A program made the position numbers and the translations under genes. A stretch of 64,000 nt of DNA from Helicobacter sp. 11-8110 (GTDB lineage Bacteria > Campylobacterota > Campylobacteria > Campylobacterales > Helicobacteraceae): positions 124,001 to 188,000 of the forward strand of contig NZ_NHYL01000002.1 in assembly GCF_003288905.1 (NCBI RefSeq), read 5' to 3'. This document shows positions 9,744-19,079 of this stretch, piece by piece. Position 1 is the stretch's first letter. Each line of letters starts with the position of its first letter. Below the pieces are notes generated by a model, which worked only from the letters and a program-made list of their open reading frames with translations, was not told the DNA's origin and searched no databases.

Positions 9744-10817
9744 ATGAAAATTATTCTTATTTTACTTTTATCTTTTAGTTATGCTTTATCGCAATTTAAT
9801 TCCACTACTTACGATCTCAAAAGCGAAGAAGTGTTAAAAACTTTTGATGTGAATCCAGATTTTTTAAACAATCCCTACTTCATTGATGTTAAAAATTCCT
9901 TTTTAGGAGAAATCAAACAAGATTATTTACTTAAAAAATTTAAAGATAATTATGAATTTATTCCCACTTTAAAAGCAATGTTTTTAGAAGAAGATATTCC
10001 TCAAGAATTTCTCTATCTTGCAATGATTGAATCAGGTTTCTCACTCTCTGCAAAATCCAATAAACGCGCCGTTGGAATGTGGCAATTCGTGCCAAAAACT
10101 GCACAATCTTTGGGATTAGATATTAACACCCAAATTGATGAACGCAAAGATCTTATCAAATCCACTAAAGCAGCCATTGTTTATCTAAAAAGCCTAAAGC
10201 AACAATTTGGGAAATGGTATCTTGCAGCAATTGCTTATAATTGTGGAGAAGGCAGACTTAGAAAAGCTATCAAAGAAGCCAATAGCGATTCACTTAGCAT
10301 ACTCTTAGATACAGAAAAAAAGTATATTCCCCTTGAAAGTCGCATGTATATACGAAAGATTCTTTCGCTTTCACTCTTGTTTCACAATGTCAATATGCTT
10401 AAAACCAACGACTATGATTATTTTTTAAACCGCGGTGCTAACTCGCTCTTAGCCACCATTGAAGTTGCGCCTGCTACTCCACTTGCAAAAATTGCAAGAG
10501 AAGCCAATCTGCCTTTAAATAAACTCAAAGCCTACAATCCACAATTTAAGCGCAATATTACCCCAACATATGCCAAAATCTATTCTGTTTATTTACCTTA
10601 TCAATTCTTAGCCACTTACAAAACAAATACTATTGATAAAGTCGCCATTCAAAACAAGCCTTACATACTTCATCGCGTCAATAAAGGCGACACAATTTAC
10701 TCCATTTCTAAACACTATGGGGTTTCTTCAAAAACTATTACTCAATACAATGCTATTAAAAATGCTAATTCACTCTCTATCAATCAAGAGATTGTGATTC
10801 CTTTAGAGCAAGGATAA
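9744..10817 (+). CDS. mltD: Membrane-bound lytic murein transglycosylase D
   Basis: A periplasmic peptidoglycan-cleaving enzyme of 357 residues. A signal peptide covers residues 1-16. The SLT domain has catalytic Glu96 in AMIESGFS, with GMWQFVPKTAQSLGL and AIAYNCGEGR following. One LysM domain sits at the C-terminus (about 309-355, HRVNKGDTIYSISKHYGV). The length is shorter than E. coli MltD, which has more LysM repeats. A possible -10 (TAGAAT at 9686) lies upstream, so this may start the transcript that continues through rlpA into the LPS genes. Confidence 0.93.
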   Translation: MKIILILLLSFSYALSQFNSTTYDLKSEEVLKTFDVNPDFLNNPYFIDVKNSFLGEIKQDYLLKKFKDNYEFIPTLKAMFLEEDIPQEFLYLAMIESGFSLSAKSNKRAVGMWQFVPKTAQSLGLDINTQIDERKDLIKSTKAAIVYLKSLKQQFGKWYLAAIAYNCGEGRLRKAIKEANSDSLSILLDTEKKYIPLESRMYIRKILSLSLLFHNVNMLKTNDYDYFLNRGANSLLATIEVAPATPLAKIAREANLPLNKLKAYNPQFKRNITPTYAKIYSVYLPYQFLATYKTNTIDKVAIQNKPYILHRVNKGDTIYSISKHYGVSSKTITQYNAIKNANSLSINQEIVIPLEQG

Positions 10818-10820
10818 ACT

Positions 10821-11621
10821 ATGAAAAAAACTCTTTTTTTAAGCCTAATATTTACATTTTTGTTCTTTGGTTGTAGTAGCAAAAACAATCTTTACTACAA
10901 TAAAACTCCTAATTATGGAACGATGAATAACAGCCAGCAAAGCCAAAAAGCTACGATGCGCCCTTATCAAATCAATGGCAAATGGTATTATCCAACTATG
11001 GTTGCTTTAGGCGAAACTTATGAGGGGATAGCTAGTTGGTATGGACCAAAATTCCACGGCAAAAAAACCTCCAATGGTGAAACTTATAGTATGTATGCTC
11101 ACACAGCCGCTCATAAAACTCTGCCGATGAATACTATCGTGCGTGTTACAAGCAAAGAAAATGGAAAATCTACCATCGTTAGAATCAATGATCGCGGACC
11201 TTTTATTAGTGGCAGAATCATTGATTTATCTAATAGTGCAGCGCGTGATATAGATATGCTCCAAAAAGGGACTGCAAATGTCAGAATCGAAGTGATTGGA
11301 TTTAATGGCGCAATCTCTAATTCTATTCCACTTACCAAAGAAACACTTGCTACAAGTGAATACAAAGTTGCTACCACGCAAACAAGCGTTCAGCTTTCAA
11401 AATTCTTAGTTCAAATTGGAGCCTTTAGAAATAAAAATGGAGCACAAAGATTTCAACAAACTCACGCAAACTCTCACGGATATAAAGCGATTATCAAAGA
11501 ATATTCTCTTAATGGCTTACCTATTTATCGCGTTATGCTAAGTGGATTTCAAAGTGAGGCTGAAGCAAGAGATTTTATCTCTCTCCAAAAAATCGCTGGT
11601 GCATTCATCACTACGGAGTAA
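10821..11621 (+). CDS. rlpA: RlpA-family septal lytic transglycosylase, lipoprotein
   Basis: RlpA cleaves or binds stem-less glycan strands at division sites. The lipobox FFGC places the lipidated Cys at residue 18. The double-psi beta-barrel domain spans about 70-160, with [19 protein letters not shown] and [14 protein letters not shown] domain, which binds denuded peptidoglycan, occupies about 195-262 ([17 protein letters not shown]). It lies 3 bp after mltD, the same pairing as HP1572-HP1571. Confidence 0.92.
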   Translation: MKKTLFLSLIFTFLFFGCSSKNNLYYNKTPNYGTMNNSQQSQKATMRPYQINGKWYYPTMVALGETYEGIASWYGPKFHGKKTSNGETYSMYAHTAAHKTLPMNTIVRVTSKENGKSTIVRINDRGPFISGRIIDLSNSAARDIDMLQKGTANVRIEVIGFNGAISNSIPLTKETLATSEYKVATTQTSVQLSKFLVQIGAFRNKNGAQRFQQTHANSHGYKAIIKEYSLNGLPIYRVMLSGFQSEAEARDFISLQKIAGAFITTE

Positions 11622-11624
11622 AAT

Positions 11625-12197
11625 ATGGAAACTTTAACAAGAAACACCAAAGAAACTCAAATCTCTGCTAGTTTAGAAGTCTATGGTTTTGGTATAGCAA
11701 ATATCCAAACAGGAATTGGTTTTTTTGATCATATGTTACAATCGCTTTGCAAACACGCTTCTTGGAATCTAACCCTAGAGTGCAAGGGGGATTTGGAGGT
11801 GGATTATCATCATAGTGTTGAAGACTGCGGAATCGTTATTGGACAGCTTCTTAGAAACTCTCTTTTTCCTATTCAAAATGTCGAGCGCTTTGGTAATAGT
11901 GCAGTTGTAATGGATGAGGCTTGTGTAGAATGTGATTTGGATCTTAGCAATCGTCCTTTTTTGGTTTTTGAAGTCAAGACAGAGGGCAAAGTTGGCACTT
12001 TTGATTGCGAGTTGGTTGAGGAGTTTTTTAGGGCTTTAGTCTTTAATGCCGGTTTATCAGCGCATATCATACAAAAAAGAGGCAAGAATCGTCACCACCT
12101 TATTGAAGCTAGTTTCAAAGCCTTTGCTGTTGCCTTGCGTCGCGCTTGTGTTAAAAACGAGAAAATAGGAATCCCAAGCACCAAAGGTATCTTATGA
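11625..12197 (+). CDS. hisB: Imidazoleglycerol-phosphate dehydratase
   Basis: HisB performs the sixth step of histidine synthesis. The 190-residue monofunctional form is complete. Metal-binding motifs GFFDHMLQSLCKHA, DYHHSVEDCGI and GKNRHHLIEASFKA are all visible, and there is no histidinol-phosphatase domain. It sits inside a cell-envelope operon, 3 bp after rlpA and overlapping kdsC by 4 bp, away from any other his gene in this window. H. pylori lacks histidine biosynthesis, so this supports a different Helicobacter lineage or relative. Confidence 0.95.
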   Translation: METLTRNTKETQISASLEVYGFGIANIQTGIGFFDHMLQSLCKHASWNLTLECKGDLEVDYHHSVEDCGIVIGQLLRNSLFPIQNVERFGNSAVVMDEACVECDLDLSNRPFLVFEVKTEGKVGTFDCELVEEFFRALVFNAGLSAHIIQKRGKNRHHLIEASFKAFAVALRRACVKNEKIGIPSTKGIL

Positions 12198-12685
12198 TTA
12201 AACTAATCGTGCTTGATGTTGATGGAACCCTAACTGATGGTAAAATCACTTATGATAATGAAGGAAATGAGCTTAAAAGCTTTAATGTCAAAGATGGACT
12301 TGGGATTGCTGCTTGGATCAAGCTTGGCAAAAAAGCGGCAATCATTACAGGCAGAAAATCACAAATCGTAGAAAATCGCGCCAAAGAGCTTGGCATCACC
12401 TACATCAAACAAGGAATCTCTAACAAAGCCAACGCACTTTATGAGATTTTAGATCAATCTCAAATTCACATTGATGAAGTTGCTATTATTGGCGATGATT
12501 TAAATGATTTATCTATGTTTAAAATCGCCAAATACACTTTTGCGCCTAAAGATTCTGCTAAAGAAATTCAAAGAATTGCTCACATGGTCCTAAGTAAAAA
12601 AGGTGGCAAAGGTGCTGTTAGAGAAATGATTGATATTCTTATCAAACAAGAAAACCTAGAGGATAAACTCTATGAGATTTTCTAG
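12194..12685 (+). CDS. kdsC: 3-deoxy-D-manno-octulosonate 8-phosphate phosphatase
   Basis: A HAD phosphatase that releases inorganic phosphate from KDO-8-phosphate in LPS core synthesis. The nucleophile motif DVDGTLTDG lies at the N-terminus, GLGIAAWIKLGKKAAIITGR carries motif II, and IGDDLNDLSMF is the C-terminal Mg motif. The length of 163 residues is typical of KdsC. Overlaps with hisB (4 bp) and lptC (14 bp) indicate tight coupling, as in HP1570-HP1569-HP1568. Confidence 0.93.
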   Translation: MIKLIVLDVDGTLTDGKITYDNEGNELKSFNVKDGLGIAAWIKLGKKAAIITGRKSQIVENRAKELGITYIKQGISNKANALYEILDQSQIHIDEVAIIGDDLNDLSMFKIAKYTFAPKDSAKEIQRIAHMVLSKKGGKGAVREMIDILIKQENLEDKLYEIF

Positions 12686-13244
12686 TCTAAGAAAACACAA
12701 AAACCCCTCAAAGCCAAAAAGTGGAAGAATCGTAACAGGCTTTTTTGTATGCCTTTCGCTTTTTAGCATTGCAATGGTTTTTATACTCAACAAGCAACAA
12801 GAGGAGAAAAAACAAGCTCTTGCAAATATTTCACGCTTTGAAGCTTTTGATTTTGAATATTACAAAATCTCATCACTAGGTGTAGAGACTTATGCTATAG
12901 GCAAAAATGCTAAAGAAACCAGCAAAGAAAGTGGCATTTTAGAGCAAATTAGTGTTAATCATTATTTGTTTGAAGAGCAAAAATCAGAATTTTTGCAATC
13001 TAGTTTAGCCTTTTTCAATAGGCAAGACATTCTTTTCCCCAAAGGCGTTAATTACACGCGTGATGCCATTAAATTTTGGAGTGAAGCGGCTAATTATTCT
13101 ATCCCAACAAAAGAAATTTTAGGAAAGGGAGACTTTATGATTTTTAGCGAAACCTACAATATTCGGGGCAAAAATATTCTTTATAAAAATGGCAAAATCT
13201 ATGCCAATAATGTTCATGGAACTCTTACAACGGATAAAAAATGA
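12672..13244 (+). CDS. lptC: LptC-like LPS transport protein
   Basis: A 190-residue protein with one N-terminal membrane helix (about residues 20-37) and a periplasmic beta-rich domain. LptC receives LPS from LptBFG and passes it to LptA. Sequence conservation of the family is low, so the call rests on topology, size, the NIRGKNILYKNGKIYANN repeat-like strands and position directly before lptA. The C-terminus overlaps lptA by 4 bp. Confidence 0.8.
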   Translation: MRFSSLRKHKNPSKPKSGRIVTGFFVCLSLFSIAMVFILNKQQEEKKQALANISRFEAFDFEYYKISSLGVETYAIGKNAKETSKESGILEQISVNHYLFEEQKSEFLQSSLAFFNRQDILFPKGVNYTRDAIKFWSEAANYSIPTKEILGKGDFMIFSETYNIRGKNILYKNGKIYANNVHGTLTTDKK

Positions 13245-13708
13245 GGTTTTTCATTTTAATACTTGCCTTTTTATTGCCCTTGATTGCCGATGAAATAGTT
13301 ATCGATGCCCAAGAGCTTATTGCCGATGAAAAAAGCAAAGTTACCCAACTAAAAGGAAATGTGCAAATCACAAGATTGCACGATAAGCTAAATTGTGATG
13401 AAGCCTATATTTTCTTAGATAAAAATAATAAGCCCACCAAAATGCAAGCCCTAGGAAATGTGAAGTTTTGGCTAACTTTAGAAAACAATCGCAAGATTCA
13501 AGGCAAAGCCAATGAACTTCTTTATTTTCCAAACACTCAAGAATATCAAATTATTGGTAGCGCTTTTGTAGAAGAACCTGCTAAAAAAAACGAAGTTAAA
13601 GGAGAAAAAATCATTATCCGCTATAAAGAGGGTTATATTAACATTGTTGGAGATGACAAAGCTCCTGCACGACTAATATTTAAACTTGACAAAGAAGCAA
13701 AAAAATGA
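13241..13708 (+). CDS. lptA: LptA-like periplasmic LPS transport protein (OstA-like)
   Basis: A 155-residue secreted protein. The signal peptide is MRFFILILAFLLPLIADE. The mature part has the jellyroll pattern of OstA/LptA repeats: ADEKSKVTQLKGNVQI, then LGNVKFWL, then a final strand with VEEPAKKNEVKGEKI. LptA forms the periplasmic bridge that carries LPS to the outer membrane. Overlaps of 4 bp on both sides place it between lptC and engB, as in H. pylori. Confidence 0.87.
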   Translation: MRFFILILAFLLPLIADEIVIDAQELIADEKSKVTQLKGNVQITRLHDKLNCDEAYIFLDKNNKPTKMQALGNVKFWLTLENNRKIQGKANELLYFPNTQEYQIIGSAFVEEPAKKNEVKGEKIIIRYKEGYINIVGDDKAPARLIFKLDKEAKK

Positions 13709-14334
13709 CTTACACACTCTCTAAAGCCAGTTTTTTTACCTCAGCGCAAAATCTCTCCCAATGCCCTCCACCACTCCTAAGTGAAATTACTTTTTTAGGG
13801 CGAAGTAATGTGGGTAAAAGCACCCTTATTAATCTCTTATGCAAACAAAAAAATCTAGCAAAAAGCTCTCAAACACCAGGAAAAACACAGCTTATTAACT
13901 TTTTTTTAACACATTGGAAACAAAAAGATAGTGATGAAATTTTACAAATTTATTTGGTTGATTTACCTGGATTTGGTTATGCTAAAGTCTCCAAAACACA
14001 AAAAGAGCTTTGGAATAAAAATCTCATTGAATTCTTAAAAAAGCGTGATAGTATCCGACTTTTTGTGCATTTGCGCGATAGTCGCCACCCTCATTTAGAA
14101 ATTGATTCTAATCTTGTTGAATTTTTAAGACCTTTTTTAAGAAAAGATCAAAAAATCTTACAAATTTTTACCAAATTTGACAAACTCAACACTACCCAAA
14201 AAATCAATCTTAAAAAAGAATTTCCAAATGCGCTATTTTCTAGCTCTTTACAGAAAAACAACCTTCAAGAAATGAGCGATTTTATCCTTAATCACACGCT
14301 AGGAATTCAAACAAACCTTGGAGAAACAGAATGA
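13705..14334 (+). CDS. engB: Ribosome biogenesis GTP-binding protein EngB/YsxC
   Basis: A 209-residue GTPase required for 50S subunit assembly. G1 is GRSNVGKST, G2 lies around SSQTPGKTQ, G3 is DLPGFGYA, and G4 is FTKFDK. The TKxD form of G4 is normal for this family. It overlaps lptA and the following acetyltransferase by 4 bp each, so it is embedded in the envelope operon. Confidence 0.94.
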   Translation: MTYTLSKASFFTSAQNLSQCPPPLLSEITFLGRSNVGKSTLINLLCKQKNLAKSSQTPGKTQLINFFLTHWKQKDSDEILQIYLVDLPGFGYAKVSKTQKELWNKNLIEFLKKRDSIRLFVHLRDSRHPHLEIDSNLVEFLRPFLRKDQKILQIFTKFDKLNTTQKINLKKEFPNALFSSSLQKNNLQEMSDFILNHTLGIQTNLGETE

Positions 14335-14852
14335 TTATCACGCGACCCACACTCAAAAATATCCCGCAAATGCGCGAGATTCTTAAGCCTGAAATTGAAC
14401 GTGGAGTGATTTTAGAGAGACCCTTAGATATAATGGCAAATATGATTCGATCTTATCATATTGCTTGGGAAGAAGAAGAAATCCTAAGCTCACAGCAAAA
14501 ACTCAATTTAGAAAATAAAAAGCTAGAGGATTTAAAAAAACCAATAATGCTAGGTTTTTGTGCGTTACATATTCATTCTTTGGAATTAGCAGAGATTCGC
14601 AGCCTTATTGTTGTGCCTTTTGCACAAAGAAAAGGCGTAGCAAGTGCCTTGATAGCAGATTGTCTTAAAGAGGGCAAAGTTTTGGGTATTGGTGAAGTTT
14701 TAGTTTTAACTTACAAAAGGGTTTTGTTTGAAAAAATGGGCTTTAATGAAATTAGCAAAGAAAAGATTCCTAATCAAAAAATTTGGGCGGATTGTATTTT
14801 ATGCAAGCATTTTCCTCTATGCGACGAAATCGCACTGATAAAAAAATTCTAA
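14331..14852 (+). CDS. GNAT acetyltransferase, probable short-form N-acetylglutamate synthase
   Basis: A 173-residue GNAT protein. The acetyl-CoA loop reads RSLIVVPFAQRKGVASALI. The C-terminus ADCILCKHFPLCDEIAL, with paired Cys residues before DEIA, resembles the tail of short N-acetylglutamate synthases of the ArgA/Rv2747 type. Those enzymes begin arginine synthesis and feed argB, which is present at 61.8 kb. A longer insertion around residues 55-75 is Lys/Glu-rich. The GNAT fold is certain; the substrate is inferred from the tail only. Confidence 0.65.
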   Translation: MIITRPTLKNIPQMREILKPEIERGVILERPLDIMANMIRSYHIAWEEEEILSSQQKLNLENKKLEDLKKPIMLGFCALHIHSLELAEIRSLIVVPFAQRKGVASALIADCLKEGKVLGIGEVLVLTYKRVLFEKMGFNEISKEKIPNQKIWADCILCKHFPLCDEIALIKKF

Positions 14853-15283
14853 GAATCTTTTTCTTAGTTATTGGCATTGTTTTTTATATTTCTATTAGTG
14901 ATATTTACTATCTTTTGCCTCCACTTTTTGGAGTTATTTATGTATTAGCACAGGAGAGGTATGAAGCAAATGATATTAACGCCTTTTATTGGCTAATCCC
15001 CCTTTTAATTTTTCTTGAAACAAGCAAGGGATTGCCTTTTTTAAGCACTCTTTTGTTTATGGCTTTTTCTTTTAAAGTCATCTTACCAAAATTTAGAAAA
15101 TTTTTTGGCTTTAGTAAAGTTTTTATCCCATTTTTTATTATTTATGCCTATTTTGGCTATTTTATATTTTTAAACTTTATGGGATTTTTATTGGATTATG
15201 ATGTGCCACCATTTTCTTGGTTTCTTAGCTTTTATGCTGGGATTGAGATTGTGTTAATTTGGCTATTTTTATGGGTATTTTAA
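14801..15283 (+). CDS. Multi-spanning inner-membrane protein, MreD-like by position
   Basis: About 160 residues with four or five membrane segments and a short basic N-terminus (MRRNRTDKK). It directly precedes mrdA with no gap, where many bacteria have mreD, and its size fits MreD. Sequence identity to MreD is not recognisable by eye. The start is uncertain: ATG 14801 and ATG 14819 are both in frame, overlap the acetyltransferase gene and lack a strong ribosome-binding site, so translation is probably coupled. A rod-complex role is inference. Confidence 0.6.
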   Translation: MQAFSSMRRNRTDKKILRIFFLVIGIVFYISISDIYYLLPPLFGVIYVLAQERYEANDINAFYWLIPLLIFLETSKGLPFLSTLLFMAFSFKVILPKFRKFFGFSKVFIPFFIIYAYFGYFIFLNFMGFLLDYDVPPFSWFLSFYAGIEIVLIWLFLWVF

Positions 15284-17101
15284 ATGCATAAGCGTTTGTA
15301 TTTTGTCTTTTTTTGTTTTATCGTCTTTTGGTTGATTTTACTAATAAAAATCTTTAACTTGAGTATTCTTAAAAATGAACAATATCAAGAACAAGCTATG
15401 AAAAATATCCTGCGTGAAGAAATCATTGCCCCTATTAGGGGAGAAATTTTTGATCGCAATGGGGAACCACTTGCCACAAATAACATAGGTTTTACAATTT
15501 CACTCCCACCCAACTTATCTTTACGATCAAATTTACCCATTTTAGAAAAAGAAATTGAATATCTTTTGACATTTTTTCCGCAACACACCAAAGAAGAATT
15601 GATAAAAAAATACCGACAAAAAGATTCGCCTTATAACCACGATTTTATTCCCATTATTGATTTTGTGGAGCACAGCTTTATCCTAAAACATTATCCGTAT
15701 TTTTTTCAAAATGAAATTTTAAGAATCAGCCCTCTAGCAAGGCGTTATTATCCCCACAAACAAAGCGCTTCGCATATTATTGGCTATGTTAGCAGAGCAA
15801 ATGAAAGAGACATAGAGCTTCAGCCTATTTCTAATTATACTCAAAACATTGGCAAAGATGGACTAGAGAAGCAATATGATGACTTTTTACAAGGACAACT
15901 TGGCAAGAGAGTAATAAAAGTTGATGCCCTAAATCGCGAGATTCAAACCCTCTCTCACCAAGATTCTAAAAAGGGCGATTCTCTAATTACTACTTTGGAT
16001 ATCGAATTACAAAAAGCAATGGATCAAGCTTTTGAAGGAAAAAATGGCACTGCTATTATTATGGATGCTACCAATGGAGAGATTCTAGCCGCAGGAAGCT
16101 ACCCTGAATACGATCTAAATCAATTCATTGGCGGAATCTCACACGACAATTGGAATGCCTTGCGTGATAGCCCATACAAACCCCTTATTAACAAATTTGC
16201 CAATGGATTATATCCGCCAGGATCGGTAATAAAAATGGGAATGGGATTAGCCTTTTTGGAATATGCAAAAATTGATGAAAAAGAAGAGCTTAATACTCCT
16301 GCTTTTATTGAATCAGGTGGAAGAAAATTTCGTGATTGGAAAAAAGGAGGTCATGGAAAATCTGATCTCTATAAAGCCCTAAAACGAAGTGTGGATGTGT
16401 ATTTTTATCTCCTTTCTCAAAAGGTTGATTTTGAAGATATTGCCAATGTCTTAAAACAAATGGGATTAGGCGAAAAAACTGGAGTTGATTTGCCTAGCGA
16501 ATCGCGCGGAATTGTCCCTTCTCCTAGCCTGAAATTCAAGCGCTTTAGAGATAAATGGTATGAAGGTGATAGTATTATTAGCTCCATAGGACAAGGTATG
16601 TTTCTTACTACTCCTTTGCAAATTGCAAACTACACTTCCCTTATTGCAACAGGCAAACTCCCCACTCCTCATTTTGCCAAACACATTCAAGATAAAATCC
16701 AATCCTACCCACCCAAAGATGTGTTAAATGATTTTCAAAAAAGCAAAATGGGAGTTTTACGCGAGGGAATGCGACAAGTCTGTAGCGAAACAGATGGCAC
16801 TGCTTATTATGCCACACGCGCCAGTAGAGTGAAACTAGCTTGTAAAACAGGAACTGCACAAGTTGTTGGAATCTCGCAAGAAGATGAAGAAAGAATCAAA
16901 GAAGAAGAAATGGATTATTTTCATCGCTCACAAGCTTGGATTACAGGATTTTTACCCATTGATAATCCTAAATATGTAATTACAATTATGGTAGAACACG
17001 GCGGTAGCGGATCTGGTGCTGGGGGACCGCTTTTAGCAGAACTTGCTAATGCCCTAATAGACTGGGGCTATGTCAAAGGGACGCGCAAAAAAAAGGAATA
17101 G
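15284..17101 (+). CDS. mrdA: Penicillin-binding protein 2
   Basis: The transpeptidase of the cell-elongation machinery, 605 residues. An N-terminal membrane anchor (about 7-25) is followed by the PBP dimerisation domain (RGEIFDRNGEPLATNN) and the transpeptidase domain. The active-site Ser is in PPGSVIKMG (about residue 314), the second motif is SVD (SxN-like, about 370), and the third is KTG in CKTGTAQ (about 521). The gene follows the MreD-like protein directly and lies 2 bp before coaBC. Confidence 0.95.
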   Translation: MHKRLYFVFFCFIVFWLILLIKIFNLSILKNEQYQEQAMKNILREEIIAPIRGEIFDRNGEPLATNNIGFTISLPPNLSLRSNLPILEKEIEYLLTFFPQHTKEELIKKYRQKDSPYNHDFIPIIDFVEHSFILKHYPYFFQNEILRISPLARRYYPHKQSASHIIGYVSRANERDIELQPISNYTQNIGKDGLEKQYDDFLQGQLGKRVIKVDALNREIQTLSHQDSKKGDSLITTLDIELQKAMDQAFEGKNGTAIIMDATNGEILAAGSYPEYDLNQFIGGISHDNWNALRDSPYKPLINKFANGLYPPGSVIKMGMGLAFLEYAKIDEKEELNTPAFIESGGRKFRDWKKGGHGKSDLYKALKRSVDVYFYLLSQKVDFEDIANVLKQMGLGEKTGVDLPSESRGIVPSPSLKFKRFRDKWYEGDSIISSIGQGMFLTTPLQIANYTSLIATGKLPTPHFAKHIQDKIQSYPPKDVLNDFQKSKMGVLREGMRQVCSETDGTAYYATRASRVKLACKTGTAQVVGISQEDEERIKEEEMDYFHRSQAWITGFLPIDNPKYVITIMVEHGGSGSGAGGPLLAELANALIDWGYVKGTRKKKE

Positions 17102-17103
17102 TA

Positions 17104-18324
17104 ATGACTTTAGATTTTCTCCCAAAACTCCTTGCAAACAAAAAAATCATTCTAGGAATCTGCGGTAGTATTGCCATTTATAAATCAATAGAAATTTTGC
17201 GTAACCTCCAAAAACTTGGTGCGAGTGTGCGCGTTGTAATGAGTGATGATTCGCAAAAATTTATCAATCCGCTTTTATTTGAAGCACTTTGTGGTTACCA
17301 AGTGCTAACCACGCAATCCCAAAATTGGGGAGAGATTCCACACAATCACATTGAAATAGCCTCGTGGGGCGATATATTTTTAATAGCTCCAATTAGTGCT
17401 AATTCTCTTAATAAGGTCGCTTATGGAATAGCAGATAATATTCTTTTGGAGAGTTTTTTAGCCTTTGATGGTCCAAAACTCATCGCTCCTGCTGCTAATA
17501 CCAAAATGCTCCAAAATCCTGCCACCCAAAGTGCTTTAAATCTTCTTATTCAAAGAGGAATCGCCATTATTCCCTCCCAAAGTAAAGAACTTGCCTGTAA
17601 AACTATAGGCGATGGCGCATTAGCCGATCCTTTAGAAATTACTTACCAAACCATTCGCGCATTTTATCAAGAAAAGTTTTGGGAAAATAAAGCCCTTTGT
17701 ATCACAAGTGGAGGTAGCAAAGAAAATATTGATAGTGTGCGCTATCTTTCAAATCATTCTAGCGGAAAAATGGGCGCTTCTTTGGCTTTAGCGGGATATT
17801 TTCTAGGCGCAAAGGTTACTTATATAGGTAGCCTATGCCCCTACCCTCTCCCACTTAGAATCAATTATAATTCCGTACAAAGCACTCAAGACTTTCTCCA
17901 ATCTATCCAAAAATGGCAAGAATCTAATGCTTTTTCTAAAGATTCTTTTTTATTTATGAGTGCAGCCATTAGCGATTATACCCCAAAAGAATCCTTTCAA
18001 GGCAAACTCAAAAAAGAAACCATAGGGCAAGAGTGGAATCTATGCTTACAAAAGAATCTTGATATTTTAAGCACTATTAGCAAAAAACAAACTACAATTG
18101 GCTTTAAACTAGAAAGCCAAAATGGATTAGAAAATGCCATCAAAGCCTTGCAAAATAAAAATTTAGATGCAATTTGCCTTAATGAAATCTCCCCTTCTTT
18201 AAATCCTATGAATGCTACAGAAAATCAAATTACATGGGTTAGCCAAAAATCTCAAAAAAACTTAGGCAAAAGTGATAAATTAACCCTTGCATTCCAAATT
18301 CTTAATGAGGCAAAAAGTTTATGA
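17104..18324 (+). CDS. coaBC: Bifunctional phosphopantothenoylcysteine decarboxylase / phosphopantothenate-cysteine ligase
   Basis: CoaBC converts 4'-phosphopantothenate to 4'-phosphopantetheine. The N-terminal flavoprotein half begins KIILGICGSIAIYKS and holds the PAANTKML substrate clamp. The C-terminal ligase half begins ITSGGSKENIDSVR and contains the SNHSSGKMG nucleotide-binding segment. The 406-residue length is normal. The stop overlaps the start of the next gene (ATGA). Confidence 0.95.
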   Translation: MTLDFLPKLLANKKIILGICGSIAIYKSIEILRNLQKLGASVRVVMSDDSQKFINPLLFEALCGYQVLTTQSQNWGEIPHNHIEIASWGDIFLIAPISANSLNKVAYGIADNILLESFLAFDGPKLIAPAANTKMLQNPATQSALNLLIQRGIAIIPSQSKELACKTIGDGALADPLEITYQTIRAFYQEKFWENKALCITSGGSKENIDSVRYLSNHSSGKMGASLALAGYFLGAKVTYIGSLCPYPLPLRINYNSVQSTQDFLQSIQKWQESNAFSKDSFLFMSAAISDYTPKESFQGKLKKETIGQEWNLCLQKNLDILSTISKKQTTIGFKLESQNGLENAIKALQNKNLDAICLNEISPSLNPMNATENQITWVSQKSQKNLGKSDKLTLAFQILNEAKSL

Positions 18325-19079
18325 TAAAGCAAATGGGGCAACTCACGCAAGTGCAAAATCAACTCCAAAATGCAGCAGGTAAAACCACGCAATTTAATGC
18401 CACATTGCCTATGAAGCTTGAAGTAATGGAAAAACTACAAGGAATCCGCTATATGATAAAAGTAGGCAATATTGCAATGGAAACAAAAAGCATTAAAGAT
18501 TTGGAAATTGGTGGCAAATATTGGGCGATGATGGGAAAAAATACAAGCGGATCTATCACACTTTCAAATCTTATTAAACAACCAAAACTTCTCAAAGATG
18601 AAAATATACCACTAAAACTAAGCAATGAGGCGATGCAACAATTTTTACAGGGGGAAAGTCCCTTTGAAGTTATGCGTGGATTTTTAACCGAACGACTTGG
18701 AAATGCCGAGAGCAAGTGGGAATTTGCCTTTTTAAGCCATATGCTAATGTCGCTCAAACACAAAGTTTTAACTCTCCCCTTGCATTATGATGATGAAAAG
18801 AAAAATGGCTTTATGCAATTGCGCAAAAAGAAAATAGCCAATCAAAACGCCCTAGAATTTTATTCGGTTTTTGCAAATCTTGGTGCAACTTGGGGAGTCT
18901 TGTATAATCTTGATTTAGGGACAAGACTTGATATTTATGTTATGTATGAAAGCGTGGCTAGAATCCTAAAAAACAATCTTAGTGAGCTAAAATTTATCGC
19001 ACAAACTAATATTAATGTGGATAGCACAATCACCCCACTTTATGATTTTAGCGATTCTTTGCTTGATTTAGAAGGTTAA
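18321..19079 (+). CDS. Conserved hypothetical protein with FliK-like C-terminal region
   Basis: A 252-residue soluble protein of uncertain role. The N-terminus is Gln-rich (QVQNQLQNAAGKTTQ). The segment GIRYMIKVGNIAMETKS looks like a small beta domain. The C-terminal part, WGVLYNLDLGTRLDIYVMYE followed by a helix and LKFIAQTNINV, follows the hydrophobic pattern of the Flg_hook domain of hook-length proteins. This is pattern matching, not a confirmed assignment. The gene is translationally coupled to coaBC and directly precedes uppS; flgE starts 0.9 kb downstream. Confidence 0.5.
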   Translation: MIKQMGQLTQVQNQLQNAAGKTTQFNATLPMKLEVMEKLQGIRYMIKVGNIAMETKSIKDLEIGGKYWAMMGKNTSGSITLSNLIKQPKLLKDENIPLKLSNEAMQQFLQGESPFEVMRGFLTERLGNAESKWEFAFLSHMLMSLKHKVLTLPLHYDDEKKNGFMQLRKKKIANQNALEFYSVFANLGATWGVLYNLDLGTRLDIYVMYESVARILKNNLSELKFIAQTNINVDSTITPLYDFSDSLLDLEG

